A stretch of 64,000 nt of DNA from MRBY01 sp943371005 (lineage in GTDB: Bacteria > Cyanobacteriota > Cyanobacteriia > Cyanobacteriales > MRBY01): the NCBI GenBank assembly GCA_943371005.1, contig CALRTB020000001.1, forward strand, positions 62,001 through 126,000, written 5' to 3'. Positions 43,712 through 51,665 of the stretch are shown one piece after another. Under the pieces are notes generated by a model. That model was not told the origin of the DNA and did not search any database. It saw nothing but the letters and a program-made list of their open reading frames with translations. Made by a program: the position numbers and the translations under genes. The first letter of the stretch is position 1. Every line of letters starts with the position of its first letter.

Positions 43712-44734
43712 TTACCCAAGGGGGGCGATCGCCTCAGCAATCTCCAAAGCCAAAAACCGATCCAGAGCTTGATACATCCAGTGGATAGAGCCTAAATCCC
43801 CTTGCTGGGTCGGCTGAAAACCAAGGGCCGTCGCCAGTTGGGCATAGCTCGGATGGATAATTAAAGTATGCAGATCACAAAGATTGGGAAAATCCTTTTG
43901 CATTTTTCGTAATGTTTGCTGGGCATCCACTAGGAAAGTAAGTCGATAGGCCGTTAAATACATAGGATCAATCACCCAACTGCGAATAAACACCGACACG
44001 CAGGTTTCGTCGCCCACGGTGGCCAGGGTAAACGGATCAATTGCCGCCATCGTACTAAGGTGCAGCGCCTTCTTTGCGGGCCGAAAAAAATTGACATCAG
44101 AATGGGCAGCAGTCGGATAGAGCAGATAAAAGCCCACCGGATTTTGATTATCCACACGCCTCAAAACGCGCATTCCCGTGGGATATTGTTGTCCCCACTG
44201 GCGCAATAGTCTGGCAATTCGGTGGGGCACCGCATCATTATTATTGTTCATCCAGTTGTAATTCACTGCGAGCAAATTCGCTACGGGAATCGCATCACAG
44301 CGGGGATTAAACTCCGCCAAGGTCAGGGAAACCGCGTCGTCGGTTTCGGGACTCAAAACCTGTTGCGGCAACGGCAAAATCTCAATGCAGGTGGTGTTGC
44401 CATCAAAATACTTACGAATCAACCCCAGGGCCGCCAGCTTATCTAGCATCATCCCCGCCGCGCGATCGCCCCCTTTTTCTTGATCGCCATAGAACAATTC
44501 TGCCGCCTCCCGGTGGGTACAAATAATCGCCCCAAATCGGGTTTCTAATTCCTTTAAGGGGGGCTGTAGCTGCGGCTCTTGCGCCAGTTTTGCCTTCACC
44601 AGGAGATAGATCCAAAGACGCAAAAAATATTCGGCCCGCACCCGTGTGAGGCCCACCACTTGCTTTAACTGGGTCAGCAAAGCTTGTTTTTGGACTGCGG
44701 GAAACCAGTGGTCAAGCTCTTGGAGGGTGATCAT
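43712..44734 (-). CDS. unknown protein with winged-helix-like N-terminus
   Basis: A 340-residue soluble protein I do not recognise. The N-terminal ~110 residues look like a helical/winged-helix unit (GLTRVRAEYFLRLWIYLLVK, then CTHREAAELFYG, AAGMMLDKLAALGLIRKYF), the last part resembling a wHTH recognition region. The C-terminal half (about 190-330) has strand-rich segments (NPVGFYLLYPT, CVSVFIRSWVIDPMYL, LCDLHTLIIHPSYAQLATAL) that recall a GNAT-like fold without a clear acetyl-CoA loop. A ligand-sensing regulator is possible but unproven. It has cyanobacterial codon habits and HIP1 sites. Confidence 0.65.
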   Translation of the reverse strand: MITLQELDHWFPAVQKQALLTQLKQVVGLTRVRAEYFLRLWIYLLVKAKLAQEPQLQPPLKELETRFGAIICTHREAAELFYGDQEKGGDRAAGMMLDKLAALGLIRKYFDGNTTCIEILPLPQQVLSPETDDAVSLTLAEFNPRCDAIPVANLLAVNYNWMNNNNDAVPHRIARLLRQWGQQYPTGMRVLRRVDNQNPVGFYLLYPTAAHSDVNFFRPAKKALHLSTMAAIDPFTLATVGDETCVSVFIRSWVIDPMYLTAYRLTFLVDAQQTLRKMQKDFPNLCDLHTLIIHPSYAQLATALGFQPTQQGDLGSIHWMYQALDRFLALEIAEAIAPLG

Positions 44735-44910
44735 CGCTTTTTTTGTGGGGCTATCACTTCATCCTACTTCACCTTACTTCTGTGGACTGCTTCCCGTTGC
44801 AAAAAACTACGACACTCTACTGTGGCCTTGGGTTTGCTCATTGCGACTACAGAAAATCTTTACCGACAATGAAAGTAACAGAACATAAGTCACCATTGAG
44901 GTTCCAAATC

Positions 44911-45201
44911 ATGGCCACTCCTAAATTTGATGCCCCAGCCACCCACACCAATGCTTGGATTTTTCAAACCTGGCTAGCGTTTATTTTGTCCCTCAGTGCG
45001 ATGGGCGTCGGCATTTATCTGTTGCCCCTCAACGGCTGGATGAAAAGCTACCTGGGTATGGGGTTTGTTTTTTCGATTAGCTCCACTATTAGCCTGGCGA
45101 AGACCACCCGGGATTTGGAAGAATCAAAACGGATTTTCAATCGGGTTGACGAGGCCAAACTCGAAAAGCTGTTGGCAGAATATGATCCATTTAATAAATA
45201 G
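44911..45201 (+). CDS. YiaAB two-helix-domain membrane protein
   Basis: A 96-residue protein with two helices: FQTWLAFILSLSAMGVGIYL and SYLGMGFVFSISSTISLA, separated by a short PLNGWM loop and followed by the charged tail KTTRDLEESKR. This matches the YiaA/YiaB inner-membrane domain, whose function is little known (linked to stress in enterobacteria). The ATG at 44911 is chosen; the long upstream extension in frame is unlike a protein start. A hairpin lies between this gene and the convergent glmS. Confidence 0.83.
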   Translation: MATPKFDAPATHTNAWIFQTWLAFILSLSAMGVGIYLLPLNGWMKSYLGMGFVFSISSTISLAKTTRDLEESKRIFNRVDEAKLEKLLAEYDPFNK

Positions 45202-45220
45202 GCATTGGTGCCACAAAATT

Positions 45221-45244
45221 GGGGAGAACATTACTGCTCTCCCC
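45221..45244 (-). terminator. terminator hairpin between yiaAB-like gene and glmS
   Basis: GGGGAGA and TCTCCCC form a perfect 7-bp stem with a ten-base loop. Read on the minus strand the hairpin is followed by AATTTTGT, fitting termination of glmS, whose stop is 38 bases upstream. On the plus strand it may also block read-through from the convergent gene. Confidence 0.7.
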
Positions 45245-45282
45245 GGCCTGGAATTCATTAGGCGATCGCCTTGATTTTGCTT

Positions 45283-47154
45283 TTATTCCACAGTGACAGA
45301 CTTGGCGAGGTTGCGCGGTTGATCCACATCTAAACCTCGTCGCGCTGCAATGTGATAGGAAAGGAGCTGGAGAGGAATCACCGCCAACAGGGGCGACAAA
45401 ATTTCGTCCACTGCGGCTACAGGTAACACCTCATCAAAGGTCTGGGTGGCTTCCGTATCATCCAGGGCCGTCACCCCGATCAAAAGAGCATCTCTAGCCT
45501 TCGCTTCCTGGGCATTGGAAATGACTTTTTCGTAAATATCCCCTGGCATGGCGATCGCCACCACGGGCACCTTCGCATCTAGGAGGGCAATGGGGCCATG
45601 TTTCATTTCCCCAGCTGGATAACCCTCGGCGTGGATGTAGCTAATTTCCTTAAGTTTAAGGGCACCTTCTAGGGCAATGGGGAAATTAATCCCCCGACCA
45701 ATAAAGATAAAGTCATGGGTATCCGCAAAATTATGGGCCAATTCTTCGATGCTCTTTTCTTGATCCGCCAGGATCGACTCAATTTGCGTCGGAATTTGCT
45801 GTAACCCGGTGACAATGTTCTGGAGTTTTTCAGGGGCGAGGGTTTGCCGCCGGGTTGCCAACTCCAGGGCGAGGAAATAAAAGCTCATGAGTTGCGCCGT
45901 AAAGGTTTTTGTCGCCGCAACGCCGATTTCAATGCCCGCATGGGTATAGAGCACTTGGTCAACAAGGTGGGTGATCGTGCTTTCTGAACGATTGGTAATG
46001 CCCAGGAGGCGAGCCTTGAGGTGGTCGTTGTGGTGTAGACGACGCTCTTTTTCCATTTCTAGGGCGGCGATCGTATCGGCGGTTTCACCGGACTGGGTCA
46101 CGCCAATGGTCAAGGTATTGGGCATGATCGGTGAAGGAGAGTAGCGAAACTCCGAAGCGTAGTGCACAAAGGTGGGAATGCCAGCGAGTTGTTCGAGTAA
46201 ATATTTCCCCACGAGGCTGGCGTGCCAACTGGTACCACAGGCCACAATTTGGATGTGGTCGATGCTGTCGAGAAATGTGGGGTCATTGATACCGAGGTTG
46301 ATCGGCTGGGCTGCTTCTGGATTGAGATAAACTTCGAGGTTGGTGCGCACCACCGCCGGCTGCTCATAGATTTCCTTAAGCATGTAGTGCCGGAAGCCTT
46401 GTTTTTCGACTTGGCCTGGGTTCCAATCGAGGGTGCGGGGGGCTTTTTTGAGGCGATCGCCCGCAAAATTATAAATTTCCATCCCCAGGGGCGTCATCCG
46501 GGCCATTTCACCGTTTTCGAGGGTCAGCACCGCCCGCGTGTGGGGGATTAACGCCGTAATATCCGAGGCACAGAAAAATTCCCCCTGGCCAAACCCTAGG
46601 GTCAAGGGTGCTTGCTGCCGGGCGACGATCAGCTCATCGGGATAGTCAACACAAATGACGGCGATCGCAAAGGCCCCTTCCAACCGTTGCACAGCCTTTT
46701 GTACCGCCGCGAGGAGGGGTTCCGGTTCAGATTTCGTCGTCTGGAGCAGATCCGCAATCAGATGGGGAATGACTTCCGTATCCGTTTCCGATAGGAAAGC
46801 GTAGCCTTTACCTTGGAGTTCTTCCCGCAGCTCTCGGTAGTTTTCGACGATGCCATTTTGCACCACGGCCACCCGTTGCGCCATGTCGAGGTGGGGGTGA
46901 GCATTATGTTCTTCTGGTTTGCCATGGGTCGCCCAGCGGGTATGGCCAATACCAATGGTGGCGGGAGTCGTATTTCCTTCTAATTTTTCCCGGAGCCGGT
47001 ATAACTTACCCTTCGCCCGTACCGAGTGGAGTTTTTCTTGCCAAATGGTGGCAATGCCCGCCGAATCATAACCCCGGTATTCCAGCCGTTCCAGGCCCGA
47101 GACCAGAATATCTGTTGCTGCTTGCGTGCCTAAATATCCCACAATGCCACACAT
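45283..47154 (-). CDS. glmS: glutamine--fructose-6-phosphate aminotransferase
   Basis: GlmS makes glucosamine-6-phosphate for peptidoglycan and lipopolysaccharide, feeding the pathway MurA belongs to. The 623-residue protein starts MCGIVGYLG; after Met removal Cys1 is the glutaminase nucleophile. The N-terminal class II amidotransferase domain contains HTRWATHGKPEEHNAHPH; two SIS domains follow (CGTSWHASLVG, TQSGETADTIA; later GRGINFPIALEGALKLKEIS and HAEGYPAGEMKHGPIAL), ending in the usual KSVTVE. Normal length and motifs. I see no glmS ribozyme in the 113-base spacer upstream, and none is expected in cyanobacteria. Confidence 0.97.
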   Translation of the reverse strand: MCGIVGYLGTQAATDILVSGLERLEYRGYDSAGIATIWQEKLHSVRAKGKLYRLREKLEGNTTPATIGIGHTRWATHGKPEEHNAHPHLDMAQRVAVVQNGIVENYRELREELQGKGYAFLSETDTEVIPHLIADLLQTTKSEPEPLLAAVQKAVQRLEGAFAIAVICVDYPDELIVARQQAPLTLGFGQGEFFCASDITALIPHTRAVLTLENGEMARMTPLGMEIYNFAGDRLKKAPRTLDWNPGQVEKQGFRHYMLKEIYEQPAVVRTNLEVYLNPEAAQPINLGINDPTFLDSIDHIQIVACGTSWHASLVGKYLLEQLAGIPTFVHYASEFRYSPSPIMPNTLTIGVTQSGETADTIAALEMEKERRLHHNDHLKARLLGITNRSESTITHLVDQVLYTHAGIEIGVAATKTFTAQLMSFYFLALELATRRQTLAPEKLQNIVTGLQQIPTQIESILADQEKSIEELAHNFADTHDFIFIGRGINFPIALEGALKLKEISYIHAEGYPAGEMKHGPIALLDAKVPVVAIAMPGDIYEKVISNAQEAKARDALLIGVTALDDTEATQTFDEVLPVAAVDEILSPLLAVIPLQLLSYHIAARRGLDVDQPRNLAKSVTVE

Positions 47155-47231
47155 AAAATCAGGTCTCCCTACACGAAAAATGAGCCGTTACTATCCTATT
47201 ATCTTTAACCTTGAATTTTTGTTTTTGTTCC

Positions 47232-47789
47232 CTAGAAACGGTCGGATTCTGGGACAGTGGTTGTTCCGGGCTGATTAAGGAAGAGATTTCCCGCCGCATC
47301 ATTTTGATAAATGCAGTTAATACTCGGCGACCCCTGCAGACTCCCGGTATAGCCAAAGGTATTCATGCGCCGCTTACAGTCGTTGACTTGTTCTGAGGTG
47401 ACGAGGTTTTGGCGTTCGAGAATTGCCCAGTTATTTTGCCGAATCACACAGCCTGGCTCCATCTGGGGTTGGGTGACAAAGACGTTGAAGGGGTTGAGCG
47501 TCACAAAGATTTTCATGTCCGTCACAATGGCACTCGCACCAAATTGCTGGCATAGCTCAGCATCAGGGGCTTGGCGGTCAATTTCCAGGCGAGAATCAAT
47601 GCTTGTCGGGTTAAGATTGGTACTGGAGCTAAAGCCGATGCCCACCGTAACCCCTAGGACAAAAATTCCTCCAAACAATGCCAGGGTTGCATAGTTGAAG
47701 TTAAAGAGGGACTTTTTGGGTTCCCGTTCGGGATACCTCGGACGGTCGTAGGGAGGGCGATCGTAACGTGAACGAGTTTGACGTTTCAT
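47232..47789 (-). CDS. DUF3172-family protein, single membrane helix
   Basis: A 185-residue protein: an Arg/Tyr/Pro-rich N-terminus (RYDRPPYDRPRYPERE), one transmembrane helix (ATLALFGGIFVLGVTVGIGF, ~34-53) and an exported domain with two or more cysteines (AELCQQFGASAIVTDMK; EPGCVIRQNNWAIL; VNDCKRRMNTFGYTG; INCIYQND). The domain matches DUF3172, conserved in cyanobacteria and plants, function unknown. Its 5' end overlaps the longest version of the divergent HepT-like frame, which argues for the shorter start of that gene. Confidence 0.82.
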   Translation of the reverse strand: MKRQTRSRYDRPPYDRPRYPEREPKKSLFNFNYATLALFGGIFVLGVTVGIGFSSSTNLNPTSIDSRLEIDRQAPDAELCQQFGASAIVTDMKIFVTLNPFNVFVTQPQMEPGCVIRQNNWAILERQNLVTSEQVNDCKRRMNTFGYTGSLQGSPSINCIYQNDAAGNLFLNQPGTTTVPESDRF

Positions 47790-47902
47790 CAGCGGATATC
47801 TATGGGGAACAGCGGCTCCACCAAGTCGATACTTTGTTAAGTGATCATTCTATCCACTATAGCGATTTACTACTCCACCCGGAGCTTATCTCGAGGTTTT
47901 CC

Positions 47903-48250
47903 ATGGCGGATCGGCACACACTAGTTTTATTGGATATTCTCATTTCGGCGCGGTTAGCGATTAATTATCTGGCGGATCTGAGTTGGACGGAGTTCCTCGG
48001 CAATATTGTGGTGCAGGACGCGGTGATTCGGCGGCTCGAAATTATGGGTCTGGCGGCGCGAAATATTCCCAAGGGGATGCATCCGGAGCTCCCCCAAGTG
48101 CCTTGGTTTGAACTAGAGGCGATCGCCAAAACCATGAGTGAAGATTACGAAGCGGTCAATATTGCCTTTGTTTGGGATCTAGTGCGTAATGATTTGCCGG
48201 TTTGGGCGGAGGCTTTGGAAGTGATTTTGCCGGAAAATCTCCATGTCTAG
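47903..48250 (+). CDS. HepT-like (DUF86) protein lacking the catalytic RX4-6H motif
   Basis: A 115-residue helical protein matching HepT/DUF86 toxins over its length: LVLLDILISARLAINYLADL, DAVIRRLEIMGLAARNIP, PEVPW-like PQVPWFELEAIA and VWDLVRNDLPVWAEALEVIL. In HepT RNases the segment after the PW block reads like RNxLVHxY; here it is AKTMSEDYEAV, without that arginine and histidine. No MntA nucleotidyltransferase partner is adjacent. A GAGG ribosome site 7 bases upstream supports the ATG at 47903; an upstream GTG at 47768 would overlap DUF3172. Probably a non-toxic derivative. Confidence 0.78.
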   Translation: MADRHTLVLLDILISARLAINYLADLSWTEFLGNIVVQDAVIRRLEIMGLAARNIPKGMHPELPQVPWFELEAIAKTMSEDYEAVNIAFVWDLVRNDLPVWAEALEVILPENLHV

Positions 48251-48252
48251 GG

Positions 48253-48918
48253 ATGGTATTTAAGTCTGTTACCCACGACACTTGGGGCCGACAGTTGTGG
48301 TTTGTGCGCCACGGAAATCGCTTGGATTTTGTGCAACCGGCTTGGTTTACGACGGCTCTCTATCCCTATAATCCGCCCCTTTGTCCCGCTGGCCACCGCC
48401 AGGCCCAGGAGTTAGGCGATCGCCTCGCCCAAGAAACGATCCACCACATTTTTACCTCCCCTTTCCTGCGCACGATCCAAACGGGTCAATATTGCGCCCA
48501 ACGTTTAAACCTCTCTCTGAAGCTAGAGCCGGGCCTGGGGGAATGGCATAATCCTGCCTGGATGACCCGCCCGCCCAAAACCCACTCCAAAGCGTTTTTG
48601 CGTCAAAACTGCAGCAATATCGACTGGCACTACCAGGAAAAGTATTCACCCGGCTACCCCGAAAATGCCATTCAGGTGAAGCGACGGACGCTTCAGACCC
48701 TCCAGCGATTACTCAAATCCTATGCCGGCAACTTGCTTTTCATCGGCCACAAAATTCCCCTGGGCATTTGCCTGAATTATCTACTAGGAGAAACCCAAAC
48801 CATTCGCCCCGATGTGTGCGCCCTCAATCAACTGGTTAACATTGGCGATCGCTGGCTCTGGCAACGGCAAAACGAGACTGATTTCCTGACAGATCCAGGC
48901 ATTAAGGTCGCTCCCTAA
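48253..48918 (+). CDS. histidine phosphatase (phosphoglycerate mutase) family protein
   Basis: A 221-residue protein with the family motif LWFVRHGNR (catalytic His, about residues 18-21), CPAGHRQAQELGDRLA, the mid-protein FTSPFLRTIQTGQ and the second catalytic His in LLFIGHKIPLG. Substrate could be a sugar phosphate or a small phosphorylated metabolite. The ATG at 48253 is two bases after the stop of the HepT-like gene, so the two are probably translated from one mRNA. Confidence 0.88.
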   Translation: MVFKSVTHDTWGRQLWFVRHGNRLDFVQPAWFTTALYPYNPPLCPAGHRQAQELGDRLAQETIHHIFTSPFLRTIQTGQYCAQRLNLSLKLEPGLGEWHNPAWMTRPPKTHSKAFLRQNCSNIDWHYQEKYSPGYPENAIQVKRRTLQTLQRLLKSYAGNLLFIGHKIPLGICLNYLLGETQTIRPDVCALNQLVNIGDRWLWQRQNETDFLTDPGIKVAP

Positions 48919-48997
48919 ACCGTAAATCCGCCAAGTCGCCGTCGGGGAAATTCCCGGAAATATTGTATATTGCTCCCATTACCGGGCAAAAATCACC

Positions 48998-49717
48998 ATG
49001 AAAAACGAAGCGAACGGCCAATCTTCCCCTTGCTTTCCTGTCAGCCTCACCGAGCAGACCATGAGCTATGACATTGTGCAAGAAGCCGTGTTATCCCTCT
49101 GGAAAGTGGTCAATGGCCTGAGTAGTATTCAACCGCCCCGCCGTGATCGCTATCGCGTGACAATTTTTGGTTCGGCCCGCATTACCCGCGACTCGCCTCT
49201 TTATCAAGATGTGCGTCGCCTGGCCAGTGAGTTAACGACCCTCGGCTGTGACATTGTGACAGGAGGTGGCCCTGGTCTCATGGAAGCGGCTAATGAAGGA
49301 AGTGTTTTAGCAGATCCCCTGGATCGGACAAAATCCATTGGGATTCGGGTGGATTTAGGCTTTGAACAGGAGGTTAACCCCTTTGTCGAAGAAGTATTCC
49401 AGCACCAGACTTTTTTCTCACGCCTCCATCACTTTGTCTTGGTTTCCGATGCGTTTGTGGTGATGCCGGGGGGGATTGGCACAACCCTCGAAGCGTTGAT
49501 GATCTGGCAATTGCTCCAGGTGCGCTCGATCCACAATATGCCGTTTATTTTGGTGGGGGACATGTGGACAGAATTGGTTCAGTGGGCGGAACAAACCATG
49601 GTGCCCCAGATGGCCGATGCGGTAGATTTTGAAATTCCTGTGTGTGTTGGGTCGGTTGATGAGGCGATCGCCCGTTTGAAACTATCCCATCAAGCCTGGA
49701 CGCAATGCTCACCCTAG
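48998..49717 (+). CDS. LOG-family (cytokinin-activating-type) phosphoribohydrolase
   Basis: A 239-residue protein with both LOG signatures: GGGPGLMEAANEGS (the substrate-binding loop) and MPGGIGTTLEALM with catalytic residues. LOG enzymes cleave ribose-5-phosphate from nucleoside monophosphates; they are often misannotated as lysine decarboxylases. In bacteria a general nucleotide hydrolase role is likely. ATG 48998; an alternative ATG near 49061 (MSYDIVQEAV) would remove a 21-residue polar leader. Convergent overlap of 4 bases with the DUF4359 gene. Confidence 0.9.
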   Translation: MKNEANGQSSPCFPVSLTEQTMSYDIVQEAVLSLWKVVNGLSSIQPPRRDRYRVTIFGSARITRDSPLYQDVRRLASELTTLGCDIVTGGGPGLMEAANEGSVLADPLDRTKSIGIRVDLGFEQEVNPFVEEVFQHQTFFSRLHHFVLVSDAFVVMPGGIGTTLEALMIWQLLQVRSIHNMPFILVGDMWTELVQWAEQTMVPQMADAVDFEIPVCVGSVDEAIARLKLSHQAWTQCSP

Positions 49718-50118
49718 CTTTTTTCTGCCCGGTAGGTGTAGAACTGCTGAAAGATCCCCACCGTCTCAAAGGAATACCGTGGAAATGGCTCCGGTAAAAC
49801 AATATCCGTCTGGTAGATGCTAAAGAAAAAATAGTTATTGACGCTGGTTTGCCGACTGACAATTTCGCCCAACTGGGCCTGGCTCGCATCAACGAGGGTT
49901 TTACAGTAGTTGCGCAACAAATCGCCCTGGAGATTGCCCAAACCGAGGGGCAGATCATCACCGGAATTTTGGCAGACATTATCCTTGAGATAGATAGCAA
50001 TTTGTTCGCCAGCATAGGTTCGATATTGACTTAGGGGAGGATTGGTCAAGTAGGCGATCGCTCCGAGGACAACAACGCCAACGCCGCTGACCATGCCGCT
50101 AATTTGAGAAAGTTTCAT
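49714..50118 (-). CDS. DUF4359-family exported protein
   Basis: A 134-residue protein with an N-terminal hydrophobic signal/anchor (ISGMVSGVGVVVLGAIAYLT) followed by the DUF4359-like segment NPPLSQYRTYAGEQIAIYLK and two later cysteines (NVCQN; NYCKTL). Function unknown. ATG 50118 (MKLSQISG) is preferred; an upstream start at 50133 adds five residues. It lies between the LOG gene and tRNA-His. Confidence 0.78.
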   Translation of the reverse strand: MKLSQISGMVSGVGVVVLGAIAYLTNPPLSQYRTYAGEQIAIYLKDNVCQNSGDDLPLGLGNLQGDLLRNYCKTLVDASQAQLGEIVSRQTSVNNYFFFSIYQTDIVLPEPFPRYSFETVGIFQQFYTYRAEKS

Positions 50119-50171
50119 AAAAAACCTGGACAAAATAAAATCAATTCGATAACATTATTAATCGTGATTAT

Positions 50172-50245
50172 GGCGAGCGTAGCCAAGTGGTTAAGGCAGC
50201 GGATTGTGGTTCCGCCATTCGGGGGTTCGAGTCCCCTCGTTCGCC
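50172..50245 (+). tRNA. tRNA-His(GUG)
   Basis: The sequence folds with an encoded extra G at position -1 (50172) opposite C73, the tRNA-His identity feature. The anticodon stem GGA/TCC region holds the loop TTGTGGT, giving anticodon GTG. Stem pairing is GCGAGCG with CGTTCGC; D- and T-arms are complete (T-loop TTCGAGT). CCA is not encoded. Confidence 0.95.
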
Positions 50246-50371
50246 CTCTCAAATCTTATAACCGAAGTCAGGGTTTCCTCACCGCCTGTCCCAGGAGAGA
50301 TTTTATTAGTGTGTAGCGATATCTGTTTGCGCCCTGAGATGTCAGACGTAGCAACGGTAATTTCAGCCAAA

Positions 50372-50412
50372 AAATATGTCTTGGCCTAAATTTTTGGTGC
50401 AAAGACATATTT
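50372..50412. other. conspicuous stem-loop in a spacer after tRNA-His
   Basis: AAATATGTCTT (50372-50382) and AAGACATATTT (50402-50412) are exact 11-bp inverted copies with a 19-base loop. The flanking CCAAAAA and TTTTTGG can pair in an alternative fold that excludes the first. The 220-base spacer has no convincing gene. Could be part of a small RNA, a terminator system or an operator; role unknown. Confidence 0.5.
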
Positions 50413-50469
50413 CAAACAGGGTGCGCTCGATTCAAGCCGAGGGAAAATTAGCAGAGGGTCGATCATCCC

Positions 50470-50694
50470 CTAAAGCCGATATTGTCTTACTCTAGGCGGT
50501 TCCCCACCGGATTGTACCGGGCGTTGTTGGAGTTGTTGGTTGAACCAAAGGGCGATCGCCAAACTCGAAAAGAACAGCAAAATCGGTAACCAACGGGGCG
50601 TTTGTGTTGAACGTTGGGATTTATGTTGGGGCGCTTGGCCGCGAACCCGTCTAATTTTTTCGGGCCATTCGGCAAATTCCCGCTCGGTGGTCAT
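50470..50694 (-). CDS. small single-helix membrane protein, unknown (74 aa)
   Basis: A 74-residue protein with a basic, Gln/Ser-rich N-terminal part (EKIRRVRGQAPQHKSQRS), one helix (WLPILLFFSSLAIALWF, ~39-55) and a short Gln/Pro/Arg tail. The ATG at 50694 gives a plausible cytoplasmic start; a longer upstream reading includes Cys-rich residues of doubtful coding value. I do not recognise it. It is divergent from the HAD hydrolase gene. Confidence 0.55.
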   Translation of the reverse strand: MTTEREFAEWPEKIRRVRGQAPQHKSQRSTQTPRWLPILLFFSSLAIALWFNQQLQQRPVQSGGEPPRVRQYRL

Positions 50695-50841
50695 GGTGAA
50701 GTTCTCTAAAACTTGAATGCAGCAATAATTCACAATTGTGTTCTCCATTATACAAAGCGGCAACGCCTCCTTGGGGCTTAGGCCGTTGCTGGGATGGGGG
50801 AACTCTTCTATGCTTTAGGGGCAACCATTTTGACCGAAACA

Positions 50842-51660
50842 ATGCAGGACATTCGCCTACTGGTGTTGGATATTGACGGCACTATTTCGGGGAAAATCAA
50901 CCAAGTTAGTCCCCAGGTTTTAGGGGCGATCCAAGCGGCCCAAAGGAAAGGGATCAAAGTGGCGATCGCCACCGGACGCATGTTTTGTTCGGCCAAACGG
51001 TTTTATGAAGCGATCGCCTCCGATGTCCCCTTGATTGCCTATAACGGCGCTTGGATTCAAGATCCCTTGCAGACGCTTCCCCACCAACAGCTTTCGGTGC
51101 CAGCGGACATTGCCCTTGATATTCTGGATTTTCTCAGTACCCAGGCTTGGCGATCGCAGCTTCATTTGCACGTCTATCACAACGACGAATTGTACGTTGA
51201 TGAATTTAACGAGCGCACCGCAGCCTACCAAGAAAGAACAGGCTGCAAGGCAAATTTACTCACCGATTTGCGGGATATTGTGGCCCAGGCCCCGACAAAA
51301 ATTCTCGCGGTTTGTCACACGGAAACGGTGCCTCAAACCCTATTGCCCCTCGTACAAAAACGCTACACTCAGCAGCAAATTTACTGTACCCAATCCACGG
51401 CTGTGTATGTGGAATTCACCTCCCCGACGGCGACGAAAGGCCAAGCCGTGAAATTTCTCACCGAACAAATTCTGGGGTTGCAGGCCGCTAATGTGATGGC
51501 CATTGGCGATAACTTTAACGACCGGGAAATGCTTGAATATGCTGGGCTTGGGGTTGCCATGGGGGATGCCCCTGCTGCCCTCAAAGCCGTTGCGGACGCG
51601 GTGACAACTTCCGTCGAAGAAGATGGGGTCGCCGAGGCGATCGCCAAGTTTTTACTTTAG
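50842..51660 (+). CDS. Cof-type HAD-IIB hydrolase
   Basis: A 272-residue HAD-superfamily phosphatase. Motif I is LLVLDIDGTISG (nucleophile Asp and acid/base Asp), motif II ATGRMF, and motifs III/IV are TKGQAVKFL (Lys) and AIGDNFNDREMLEYAG. A C2-type cap lies in the middle, as in the Cof subfamily, which dephosphorylates small sugar or cofactor phosphates. The start at 50842 (MQDIRLL) places motif I near residue 8, the family norm. Confidence 0.92.
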   Translation: MQDIRLLVLDIDGTISGKINQVSPQVLGAIQAAQRKGIKVAIATGRMFCSAKRFYEAIASDVPLIAYNGAWIQDPLQTLPHQQLSVPADIALDILDFLSTQAWRSQLHLHVYHNDELYVDEFNERTAAYQERTGCKANLLTDLRDIVAQAPTKILAVCHTETVPQTLLPLVQKRYTQQQIYCTQSTAVYVEFTSPTATKGQAVKFLTEQILGLQAANVMAIGDNFNDREMLEYAGLGVAMGDAPAALKAVADAVTTSVEEDGVAEAIAKFLL

Positions 51661-51665
51661 GTTCA

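Noticed and set aside
44743..44910. N-terminal extension of the YiaAB-like protein
   Set aside because: The extension is Cys/His-rich and unlike the family; the ATG at 44911 gives the normal two-helix protein.
47155..47231. glmS ribozyme upstream or downstream of glmS
   Set aside because: No ribozyme core was recognised, and the glmS leader lies to the right of 47154; the element is known from Gram-positive bacteria.
47768..47902. Longer GTG start for the HepT-like gene
   Set aside because: It would overlap the divergent DUF3172 start and lacks a ribosome site, while ATG 47903 has GAGG at proper spacing.
48998..49717. Lysine decarboxylase name for the LOG protein
   Set aside because: The GGGPGLMEAAN and PGGIGT motifs are those of LOG phosphoribohydrolases; the decarboxylase name is a known misannotation.
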